NCBI GenBank assembly: GCA_963662515.1
Contig: OY759675.1
Location: 3,472,001 to 3,536,000 of the forward strand
Direction: 5' to 3'
DNA length: 64,000 bases
Origin: JAFGDI01 sp963662515
Lineage (GTDB): Bacteria > Planctomycetota > Phycisphaerae > Sedimentisphaerales > SM23-30
Shown in pieces: positions 33,804 through 42,800 of this stretch. The position numbers were made by a program, and so were the translations under genes. The notes under the pieces are model-generated. The model had not been told where the DNA came from and did no database searches. It worked only from the letters and a program-made list of their open reading frames with translations. Within the stretch, counting starts at the first letter, position 1. Every line of letters begins with the position of its first letter.

Positions 33804-35573
33804 TTATTTATTTTTGTCAACCGGATTGACCTTCTGGAACAGGCTGCTATCGATCAACTGACCACTAGACCTGCCATCAATACCACCACCACGACGGCTG
33901 TCGTCAGCAGAGGCCTCATCTTCATTAGCCCACTGGGCTCTCTTGAGTGACAAACCTATCTTGCGGTCATCAATATCGACCCGTAAGATCTTGACTTCAA
34001 CATCTTCGCCAACCTTGACAATGTCCTGAGGACCTTCTACCTTGTCATCGCTCAGCTCAGAAATGTGGAGCAGACCCTCGAGGTCTTCTTCCAGCTCAAT
34101 GAACACACCAAAGTTGGTGAGCTTGGTAACCTTGCCGCGAACGATCTGGCCGGGCAGATACTTATCTGGAATAGCATGAGCCCATGGATCTTCGGTCATC
34201 TGCTTGAGACCAAGACCTACACGCTGCTTTTCCTGATCGACATTGAGCACGATACACTTGATATCCTGGCCCTTCTTGAGCATTTCGCCTGGGTGACTGA
34301 TCTTCTTGGTCCAGCTCATATCTGAAACATGGAGCAGACCATCGATACCCTCTTCGATCTCGATGAAGGCGCCGTAGTTGGCCAGATTGCGAACCTTGCC
34401 CTCAACCACAGTTCCCGGAGGATACTTGTGTACCACCTGGGTCCATGGATTCTCAGCCAGCTGCTTGATACCCAGAGAGATCTCCTGCTTTTCCGGAACA
34501 ACTTCCAGAACTACTACTTCGATCTCATCGCCGACATTGAGCAGCTCGCCTGGGTGATTAACCCGCTTGGTCCAGCTCATCTCGGAAATGTGTACCAGAC
34601 CCTCGATACCTTCTTCCAGCTTGATGAAGGCACCATAGTTGGTGATATTTACAACTGTGCCCTTCACTACGCCGTGTACCGGATAACGGTCCTTGGCAGT
34701 GATCCACGGGCTTTCGCTCTTCTGCTTGAGACCAAGAGCGATCTTCTCTTTGCTCTCGTCTATGCTCAGGATCTTTACTTCGATCTCCTGATCCAGTGAT
34801 ACGATCTTGGATGGGTGAGTTACCCGGCCCCAGCTCATATCGGTAATGTGCAGCAGGCCGTCAAGACCGCCCAGATCGATGAACGCACCGAAATCAGCGA
34901 TATTCTTAACAATACCCTTGCGAACCTGACCAACCTGAATCTCATCCATCAGGCTGCTCTTGGCGTTAGCACGCTGCTCTTCGAGGAGCTTACGACGAGA
35001 AATAACAATATTGCGTCTTTCTTCGTCTATCTTCAATATCTTGGCTTCCAGGTCAGTATTGAGATACTCTGATATATCGCCAGGGCGACGGATATCTACC
35101 TGTGAAGCAGGCAGGAAGACCGGCACACCAACATCAACCAGCAGACCGCCCTTGATCCGGCGAACTACACGGCCGACGATAATATCGCCTTCCTTCTTTG
35201 TCTTGATAATGCGTTCCCAACCGCGAATACGGTCGGCTTTGCGCTTGCTCAGTTCGATCTGGCCGCTGCTTGATTCAACAGACTCCAGGAAAACTTCCAC
35301 GGTATCACCGATCTTGATCTCAGCAGGGTCATTAAACTCTGAATCACTTATGCTGCCTTCGCTCTTGAGACCTACCTCGATAATTACATCACCGCCAATA
35401 TAGTTGACGATTGTACCGGTAAGTATTGTGCCAGGCTCAAAATTTGTGACTGTCTGATCGATCAGAGTCATCATGCGATCTTCACCTTCGGTGAGGTTCA
35501 GAGCTTCAGCGATCTGCCTTTCGATCGCATCTTCATCAATCTGGAAATCGTGGAATATGCTTTTATCTACCAT
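33804..35573 (-). CDS. rpsA: 30S ribosomal protein S1
   Basis: A 589-residue protein with six S1 OB-fold repeats from about residue 45 to 560 (the strongly similar blocks read GAFIxLxxGxxGLxHIxxMSW). I set the start at 35573 (MVDKSIFHDF), with AAGG upstream and a promoter about 125 nt away; an in-frame start 45 codons earlier would lie near the -10 and is rejected. S1 binds mRNA leaders and aids initiation on weak or absent Shine-Dalgarno messages, which matters here because several genes lack one. The C-terminal tail is Gly/Ser/Asp-rich (about 560-589). Alone in its transcription unit. Confidence 0.95.
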   Translation of the reverse strand: MVDKSIFHDFQIDEDAIERQIAEALNLTEGEDRMMTLIDQTVTNFEPGTILTGTIVNYIGGDVIIEVGLKSEGSISDSEFNDPAEIKIGDTVEVFLESVESSSGQIELSKRKADRIRGWERIIKTKKEGDIIVGRVVRRIKGGLLVDVGVPVFLPASQVDIRRPGDISEYLNTDLEAKILKIDEERRNIVISRRKLLEEQRANAKSSLMDEIQVGQVRKGIVKNIADFGAFIDLGGLDGLLHITDMSWGRVTHPSKIVSLDQEIEVKILSIDESKEKIALGLKQKSESPWITAKDRYPVHGVVKGTVVNITNYGAFIKLEEGIEGLVHISEMSWTKRVNHPGELLNVGDEIEVVVLEVVPEKQEISLGIKQLAENPWTQVVHKYPPGTVVEGKVRNLANYGAFIEIEEGIDGLLHVSDMSWTKKISHPGEMLKKGQDIKCIVLNVDQEKQRVGLGLKQMTEDPWAHAIPDKYLPGQIVRGKVTKLTNFGVFIELEEDLEGLLHISELSDDKVEGPQDIVKVGEDVEVKILRVDIDDRKIGLSLKRAQWANEDEASADDSRRGGGIDGRSSGQLIDSSLFQKVNPVDKNK

Positions 35574-35696
35574 AAATAAAAACCTTAAAGAAGTGGAAAC
35601 TTCAACCGGGTGCTCCAGGAATCTCGCAGCCTGCCCGTAACACAGCTGCTTCCTATAACTGCCTTTGCCGCACAACGCGACAAAATAAAGAGGTGC
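35574..35696 (-). promoter_or_regulatory. Candidate structured leader of rpsA
   Basis: The transcript from the rpsA promoter has about 115 nt of 5' leader. It contains GAAGT-TTCC-ACTTC, a small hairpin just ahead of the AAGG, and G/C-rich segments with self-complementary pieces. S1 autoregulates its own translation in E. coli through leader hairpins. A similar role here is inference. Confidence 0.3.
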
Positions 35697-35725
35697 ATTA
35701 TACAACAAAAAAAAACGGTTGTCAA
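35697..35725 (-). promoter_or_regulatory. rpsA promoter, consensus sigma70 type
   Basis: On the minus strand TTGACA (35725-35720) and TATAAT (35702-35697) are both perfect consensus hexamers with exactly 17-nt spacing. This is one of the strongest promoter matches in the window and fits a ribosomal protein gene. Confidence 0.9.
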
Positions 35726-35884
35726 TCAGTTTAAAATAGTTTTGTCAGACTAAAGCTCAAAAAAGATAAATACTTGCTAATACAATAGTTATCCCAAAAA
35801 AGCTTCTTCTTTTAGATATAAAACACCGCCCAAAGACCAGGAACACTTCTGCCATACCCCTGGAAAAACCCCACACTAAACCAC

Positions 35885-36499
35885 TCAATCAGTCTCGTCT
35901 TCGACCTCTGCCTCAGAAAAAGATGGTATCGCCTCCTGAGAGTTCTGACAGCAGTATGACTGCACTACTACCAGACGGGCTATACCCCCTATTGCCTCAA
36001 ATGTATGACGAAAACAAGAGTTAAAGCAAATATACTGACCCTTTTTCAGGGTATATTCCTTACCTGAAATCGTTATCAGAACCTTACCCTCAACCACAGT
36101 ACAGGTCACGCGATAGGAAAGATATTTCAAGGCATCATTGACCTTGTCCCCTGGTATCTTCTCATCCGGCGAGAGCTTAACACATAAGCAGTGTACACCC
36201 TCATTACAGGCCAATACCGCATTACTGCTTTTCCCTGCCGAAAACACCTTCTTTTCCAGATCTCTGACCTCAACCTCGGGAACCATCGCCATTTGCAGCA
36301 GATCCATTACCGAAAAATCAAGTGCTTGTGCGATCGCGTTCAAAGTTGGAAGCGTTGGCACATTTTTGCCTGTCTCAATAAGATAAAGAGTAGGTCGGCT
36401 TATCCCGCTCTTTTCAGCCAGAATATCAAACTTAAAACCTTTACTCTTTCTTATACTTCTTACGATGGAAAAATCAAAACTTCCATTTACACTCTTCAT
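35885..36499 (-). CDS. XRE-type regulator with C-terminal cupin domain
   Basis: A 204-residue protein. Residues about 12-68 are an XRE/Cro helix-turn-helix (DILAEKSGISRPTLYLIETGKNVPTLPTLNAIAQAL). Residues about 85-185 are a cupin with ISGKEYTLKKGQYICFNSCFRHTFEA. This architecture belongs to small-molecule-sensing repressors such as PuuR-like proteins. GGGAGA is 8 nt upstream of the ATG. It stands apart from its neighbours, so no target can be named; the acidic tail ends EVEDETD. Confidence 0.88.
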   Translation of the reverse strand: MKSVNGSFDFSIVRSIRKSKGFKFDILAEKSGISRPTLYLIETGKNVPTLPTLNAIAQALDFSVMDLLQMAMVPEVEVRDLEKKVFSAGKSSNAVLACNEGVHCLCVKLSPDEKIPGDKVNDALKYLSYRVTCTVVEGKVLITISGKEYTLKKGQYICFNSCFRHTFEAIGGIARLVVVQSYCCQNSQEAIPSFSEAEVEDETD

Positions 36500-36726
36500 A
36501 CCAAATCTCCCAGATGATAAATGAGCTCTAAATACCTCTTACTATACCCTCCCAACCCAGTACAACTGAATCGGAAATATAAACAGCTTCGGGACAATAA
36601 CTTAAAACAAATTAACTATACCGCTTTTTCCTTACCTGTGCAATAGCTGCCATTAGTAACCACATATAGAATGAAGATAGATCCAAATAAACGAATACTA
36701 AACAAAAAAAATTGGCAGTCAACTTC

Positions 36727-37470
36727 TCATTCAGTTAACAATTCTATGGTTTTATTTGCTATTGTCAACCCAAAAATACCCGTGATTGTCGGCAAACTTC
36801 CCAGCTCTCTGCGTTTCCTGCCTCGCTCAATACAAAGTTCTGTAAACTCATCTTCCTTTTCTTTGCCGGGCAGAGCCAGCTCTGAACGCGGCTCTACAGA
36901 GTACACACAGGTAAGGTCCGTACCTGCACCCCTTCTTCGCAAATGCTTACGGATCAACTTAGCCAGTGGGCACACCGTTGCCTCAGTCAGATTCCCTACC
37001 CGAATACAGCCCGGATCACGACGCAAAGCCGCCCCCATACTGGATATCACCGGAATATTGTGCTTTTGCAAATAGGCCAGCAACTCAACTTTTGGATTAA
37101 AAGAATCTATGGCATCGATAACAATATCGGGCCTCTGTTCGAAGATACCATCAAAACTTTCTGTATGAGCAAAAATCTTTCTGGCTTCTATCCTGCACGC
37201 AGGATTGATGTCTGACACCCGCTCAGCAGCAACCTCCACTTTGGGCCTGCCAACGGTCGAACCCAGGGCTAATAACTGGCGGTTAATATTACTCTGCTCG
37301 ATCACATCAAAATCTACCAGACAAAACCTGCCCACCCCGCTCCTGGCGAGAGCCTCCAGGGCAAAACCACCAACTGCGCCGATACCAACAATAGCCACAT
37401 AACTACTACTTAGCCGGGCAACTTTCTCAGAACCGAGCAATAACTCTATCCTTTTCAATCTCTCATTCAT
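36727..37470 (-). CDS. tcdA: TcdA-like tRNA threonylcarbamoyladenosine dehydratase (E1/ThiF family)
   Basis: A 247-residue E1-like adenylating protein. The nucleotide-binding start is VAIVGIGAVGGFALEALARSG (about 24-44), followed by VDFDVIEQSNINRQ, the ATP/Mg site with the catalytic-type Arg/Asn, and the central IDSFNPKVELLAYL. It lacks the ubiquitin-like partner gene, and length and the C-terminal layout fit TcdA (CsdL/YgdL), which cyclises t6A37 to ct6A in tRNA. HesA/MoeB-like functions are less likely. The ATG has no good Shine-Dalgarno. Confidence 0.85.
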   Translation of the reverse strand: MNERLKRIELLLGSEKVARLSSSYVAIVGIGAVGGFALEALARSGVGRFCLVDFDVIEQSNINRQLLALGSTVGRPKVEVAAERVSDINPACRIEARKIFAHTESFDGIFEQRPDIVIDAIDSFNPKVELLAYLQKHNIPVISSMGAALRRDPGCIRVGNLTEATVCPLAKLIRKHLRRRGAGTDLTCVYSVEPRSELALPGKEKEDEFTELCIERGRKRRELGSLPTITGIFGLTIANKTIELLTE

Positions 37471-37530
37471 GATCCAAAACTATAATCCAATTTTTCCCTG
37501 TATTCTGATCAAAATCAATAATAACCATTT

Positions 37531-37570
37531 AAAAAGCAAACTCCGACAGTCTCTTATGACTGCCGGAGTT
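37531..37570 (-). terminator. Terminator of the exopolysaccharide operon
   Basis: AACTCCG and CGGAGTT with inner CAGTC/GACTG arms form a 13-position stem with one mismatch and a 6-nt loop at 37539-37570. On the minus strand it is followed by TGCTTTTT (37538-37531). It lies 16 nt after the BY-kinase stop. Confidence 0.8.
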
Positions 37571-37585
37571 GCAATAATAATCATA

Positions 37586-39763
37586 TTACTTCGTGGCAAC
37601 CGTATCACTTTCAACATAATCGTGATAGGTCTTGTAGGCCTCCTTAAAGTAACCGCCCTTACGGTACTGAGCACCATTAAGCATAATGCCTACAATATTT
37701 GCCTTCATCTGCTTAAGCTCTCGCACCATACGATTTACCATACCGCGAGATTCTTCCTCAGCAAAGACAACAGCTATAGTACCATCAACCAATGAGCTGA
37801 TCACTCTGGCATCAAGCACAATAAGTGAAGGAGGGCCATCTATTATGACATAGTCATAAACCGCTCGTTGACTCCTGAGCAACTCGGCCATATAACCACC
37901 TCCAAAAAGCCCTGCCGGGTTCGGCGGCTTAGGTCCGCTATAAAGCACTGAAAGATTATCTATTTCTGTCTTATGAATAACTTCTGCTATACTGTTCTGG
38001 CCGGTAAGATAATTACTCAAACCCTCAGTACCAGGTGCCGGGAATATATTCCGTAAGGCCGGGCGATAGAAATTCGCATCGATCAGCAAAACCTTTTTAT
38101 TCTCCTGGGCCAGTGAGATCGCCATGCAACATGCCATTGTCGTCTTGCCACTCTGTGCCTGACAACTGGTAAACAGCAGCGTCTTGAGCGTATCAGCCGG
38201 GGCACTGAATAAAAGATTTGTTCTGGCCTGTCTGACAAACTCACTTGTTATACAGCTTGGCCGGGAAATAAGTATTCTGGCCAGATCGTCAATATCGCCC
38301 TGATCATACTCCGGCACCAGCCCCAGCAAAGGTACATTGAGATACCGACGAACATCAGTCGGAGTACGCACGGTATCATTAAGCAATTCCAGCAGGAACG
38401 CCAGGCCGCAGCCGCTCATCAAACCCAGCACCAAACCACCAGCAATAAACATCGGCAGCTTGGGAAAACTCATCTCTGTAGGCAGATTAGCCTTATTCTT
38501 AACAATAGCCCTCTGATTATCTTTACTGCGAACCTGGGCATTGATCTCATCAATACTCTTTTGCAGATCAACTAACTGATCGGCCACTTTCTGACCTAAT
38601 CGCAACTTTTCAGCATAAACCAGTGCCTTCTGGTCCAGGTCTCTCTGCTGTGAAGCTGCCAGATCATAGTTCTTCTTAGTCTCTGTTAACTGCTCCGTCA
38701 CCAGCTGTATCTGACGGGCATTATCATTTATTAACTGCCCGGTATAATTCTCAGACATCTTGGCCTGCCGATCAGCTAACTGATATTTTGCCGACTGAAT
38801 AGCATCGCGAATATCAACCACCTCTGGATGCTTATCGCCAAAGCGGGCCATCTTCTGGGCTTCATACTGTTCCAGGTCCATTATCTGTTTTTTCAGACCC
38901 AGTGCTACCGGGTCCTGCTCCAGCAATAAGGCTATCTGTTCCAGACCGCCCGCCTGCTGCTGTTCACTTAACTGCTGCCGCTCCAGATTCAACTGACCCA
39001 GCACTGCCTCCAGACGAACCATTTCCTCGCTCAATATCTGCATCTTCTGACCTACTACCGTCAGGCCGCCACCCTGCCAGCCCGGCGGAACATTTTCACC
39101 GCGGGTCAATGCCTGAATAGCAAGCTGGATCTCGGTCTGATCACTTTCCAGCTTTTTCTTATTCTGCTCCAACGACGAGCGAAGATTCGACAATGAGCCA
39201 GTAGCATCATCCATAATATTCTTTTCAAACTGCAATAAAATCTCGTTCAATATATTCTGAGCATCTTCAGCAGTACCGGCCTTAAATACCAGCCTGATAT
39301 AAGCTGTATCTCTTATAGGCACAGCAGAAAATTTCTTCTTCATAGCCTCTACCCGCTTATCAGGCATTAGCCCTTTGGCCCAATTACTGCTCTGAACATT
39401 CTTACGGGTAAGTACATCACTCAAAAAGGCATCACTATTAAGAATAGCACTTACTCCAGCAGTCTCCATAGCCAGTATTTCCTTACGGGGCAACATCTCT
39501 CTTACACCCCACAAACCAACCGAAGCCTGGGTCTTAGCCTCCACATAGGCCTCAGAAGTATATTCCGGGGCACTCGAGCGTAAGGTAAAGAACAATCCGA
39601 CAAATAAAATGAAAATACCGGAAGTTACCAGTATTATCAACCACATTCTGGCCATCAGTATCCGCATGATCTCTGCCGGAGTTATTGCCATCTGCTGCTG
39701 CGGCTGGGCCACTGGCACTCTGTTTACCAGGGCCGCCTGATTGGGTGACTGTTCTGAACTCAT
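37586..39763 (-). CDS. Wzz-type chain-length protein fused to BY-kinase (Wzc-like)
   Basis: A 725-residue protein starting at 39763 (MSSEQSPNQAALVNRV), with AGAGGT upstream; an in-frame start 36 codons earlier is rejected. TM1 at about residues 41-60, a Wzz periplasmic region with long coiled coil (about 220-440), TM2 at about 455-480, then a cytoplasmic tyrosine kinase. Walker A is SCQAQSGKTT (533-542), Walker A' LLIDANFYRP (Asn where Asp is usual), Walker B DYVIIDGPP. The C-terminus has a Tyr cluster at about 700, 705, 710, 713 and 716. It sets polymer length and is controlled by autophosphorylation. It is the last gene of the wza-exosortase operon. Confidence 0.92.
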   Translation of the reverse strand: MSSEQSPNQAALVNRVPVAQPQQQMAITPAEIMRILMARMWLIILVTSGIFILFVGLFFTLRSSAPEYTSEAYVEAKTQASVGLWGVREMLPRKEILAMETAGVSAILNSDAFLSDVLTRKNVQSSNWAKGLMPDKRVEAMKKKFSAVPIRDTAYIRLVFKAGTAEDAQNILNEILLQFEKNIMDDATGSLSNLRSSLEQNKKKLESDQTEIQLAIQALTRGENVPPGWQGGGLTVVGQKMQILSEEMVRLEAVLGQLNLERQQLSEQQQAGGLEQIALLLEQDPVALGLKKQIMDLEQYEAQKMARFGDKHPEVVDIRDAIQSAKYQLADRQAKMSENYTGQLINDNARQIQLVTEQLTETKKNYDLAASQQRDLDQKALVYAEKLRLGQKVADQLVDLQKSIDEINAQVRSKDNQRAIVKNKANLPTEMSFPKLPMFIAGGLVLGLMSGCGLAFLLELLNDTVRTPTDVRRYLNVPLLGLVPEYDQGDIDDLARILISRPSCITSEFVRQARTNLLFSAPADTLKTLLFTSCQAQSGKTTMACCMAISLAQENKKVLLIDANFYRPALRNIFPAPGTEGLSNYLTGQNSIAEVIHKTEIDNLSVLYSGPKPPNPAGLFGGGYMAELLRSQRAVYDYVIIDGPPSLIVLDARVISSLVDGTIAVVFAEEESRGMVNRMVRELKQMKANIVGIMLNGAQYRKGGYFKEAYKTYHDYVESDTVATK

Positions 39764-39842
39764 TAAATAACCTCTTATAAGTATTATATTGTTAATATAT
39801 TTATCTGCGGGCCTTTGCTGACAGGCCCATCGGTTTATTTCT

Positions 39843-42800
39843 CTATTTAACTGTATTAAGTAAGGACTCAACCTTATCTGCCATCTTCACATCAGCCGCA
39901 GACTGAGACAGTCTGGCTCGACGCAAAAGATCCTCTAACATCTCAGCTGCTTCTTCACTTCGACCTGAAGCTATCAGTGACTGAGCCAGATGATATTCAA
40001 ACTCTACGGGAACTTCAGAATTATTCCTCTGCAATTCCTGGATCGCCTTGCTAAATAACTGACGAGCCTGATCCGGCTGATTGTTCTGCAATAGTGCCAT
40101 ACCGTAAGTATCCAGCACCATCGGCTCCAACCTCGCTATAGAATATGCCTTGCGGGCCACTTCCAACGCTTCCTTCTGATTACCACCTACTTCCAATAAG
40201 GCATAAGCCAGATTATTCAATAAGGAATAATTGGAAGGAACTTGCTGGCATAATTCCCGATATATATCTATAGCTTCATTATACTTCTCGTTCTGAATAC
40301 ACGCTATCGCCAACCGCGAACTGGCTACAAATGAAAGCTCCTCATCGCCTCGGGCCAGCTCACGGGCCTTTTCTGAACTTGCCAGATATTCAGCCATCTT
40401 ACCTGCATTTCTGGCTGCCGCAGCTCTTACCAGAGTTAATACCGACTTATTATTGACCTTGTCATAGTTGGCGTCTGACCAGCTTATAAGTTCCACAGGA
40501 TCTACAATAGCCACTATTTTCTCTACCAGCAGCTCAACATACATTCCCTGGCTAAACTTATCGATCAGCGAACCAATAACTTCCATCGCCTCATCTTTCA
40601 CACCTGAAAGCACTAAAGCCTGAGCCTTCCTCAATAATAACTGAGGATTAACCTTCACCATTTCATTATTACTATTAATGTCTTTAACTACTTCATCATA
40701 GCGGCCAAGCTCCAGCAATATCTCTAAGCGAGCATCTATCAGAGCAACTGAAGTGACGCCCCGATCATTAGCTGATGCAATTGACTTATCTAATAACGCC
40801 AGGGCTCCTGTCAGCTTAAGTTCTGCCTGACTCTTATCTCCGGCAGCAGACAGTTCCCGGGCCCAGGTCAGCATAACACGGGCTCCACCTGCATAATTAT
40901 CATATCGATCTGGAAATATACGCGTCTGACGAAGATAGAATTCTACCAGATCATTCCAACGCCTGAGATTTTCAAGGGTATTTACCAGCATTGTCTTAAG
41001 CTGCACATCGCCCGGCTGAGAGTCAAGCCCCTTATTCATCTCTATTATCGCATCATCATACTTTCTCGTACGCAGATATATCTGAGCCAGTAAAGCACGA
41101 CCCATATTTGAATCAGCCGAAACTCCGGCACGCATCTCACCTATTACCTGCTGGGCCTCATATAACTTATCACTGTAGAACAGTGCCTGGCTCTTGATCT
41201 GCAATCCAACCGACTTGCCCGGCTTTAACTCCAGTGCCTTATCGGCATATTCGATCGCCTTGTCATATTCTGTCTCACGCAAAGCATACTTGGCCTTAAG
41301 AAGATATACCTTATTATCATCTGGATAGTTCTTTTCCATTTCCGCCAATAATGGCTGGGCCTGTTCATTGTAGCCGCCATCCATCATTGCTTCTATCTGC
41401 AATGTCATAAGCTCATCTGAATCTTTTTCCTTACGCTGCTGAGTATATACCTCTATTGCCTTATCATAATTGCCTGTATTTTTATAGACAGAAGCAAGTA
41501 TGCCACGCATAGACAGCCGCTCATCTGCATTTGTGGCCTTATCGATCTCACCTGTCAGCAGACTCACTACCTCATTATCCTTACCATCTGACATATAGAA
41601 ACGAGTAAGTGCCATTACTGCTGCAAACCGCTCTGCACCGGTACTGTTATTGAGTATCTCCTGGAGCTTCTCAATACCCCGACTATCCCCTCTGCCTGTT
41701 CCTCTTGAAAACAGTTCATAGTTAGATATTAAAACAGAGCTGCCCGGCATCTCGGCCATTACCTGCTGATAAAACTTATCGATCATATCCATATACGCCT
41801 GATGCTTCTCCTGCAAGCTCTCTAACTTAGACATAGCCTGCATGGAATTAGCACAGATAGTATAAATACTTTCATTACCCCTGAGCGAATTGGTGATTGC
41901 GGTTATATTTCGAAGCAGCATATCTTCAATACGCAATATTGTTTCCCGATAGGTCTCAGCAGTAGCGGCATCGGTATTAGGTGAATATAACTGATCGTCC
42001 AGTACACCAGCCCATAAAGGTGCATACTGAATAAAGAAACGCACTCCCTGAATATTACCAGACGATACACTCATCAACTGCTCGATCCAGCTCATCATAC
42101 TCTGGATCTTATCCGGACCTATATTATCTAAACCGATAGATACATAATCTTCATTGAGCATAATTATGTAATCGACAATAGCATCGGCATTATATTTATT
42201 CTGCGATAATGACAACTCCAGTTCCCTGATCGCATCAGCCCTGCGCCCGGATTTCTGGTATATACGGGCTAAGACATGATGGCCCCTGGCTGACAGGGGG
42301 TTCTCACTTAGATATGTTGATAGCTGCCGTTCTGCCGATTCATATTCTTCATTGGCATATAATATATCTACCTCAGCAAAAATTCCGGCCTGATCATCTA
42401 CAGCCTTTATCTTCTTCGCTATAGATTCAGCTTTGGCATAGTCCTTCATACCCATATAGACTATCATTGTCTCGGTCAATGGTGCAACTGAATCCGGCTT
42501 AAGCTCTGCTGCCTTTGCAAAAAGCTCTACAGCTTTAAGTCGATCTGCTTTTACCGACTCTGCCTGCTCTGCTTTATTGGCCTGCAGCTCTGCTCGACTG
42601 GCATAAAGACGGCCGCCAGCTAATGCCCGATCAAACTCATCTTTGATGCCCTCTATTACAGACAAATTAATCTCAAACATTCTCTCCGGACTGATTGCCA
42701 GAGGGTCAGACTCATTAACCTTGGCCAATTCCTGTGTATAATAGCGGTCATCTGGGGCTGCCTCATGAGCGGCCTTGAGCAGTGCTCTTAACTTTGCCAG

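Noticed and set aside
35574..35708. Upstream in-frame start for ribosomal protein S1 giving 45 extra residues
   Set aside because: It would begin next to the -10 box of a perfect promoter, so the longer form would not be on the mRNA; the extra residues do not resemble S1.
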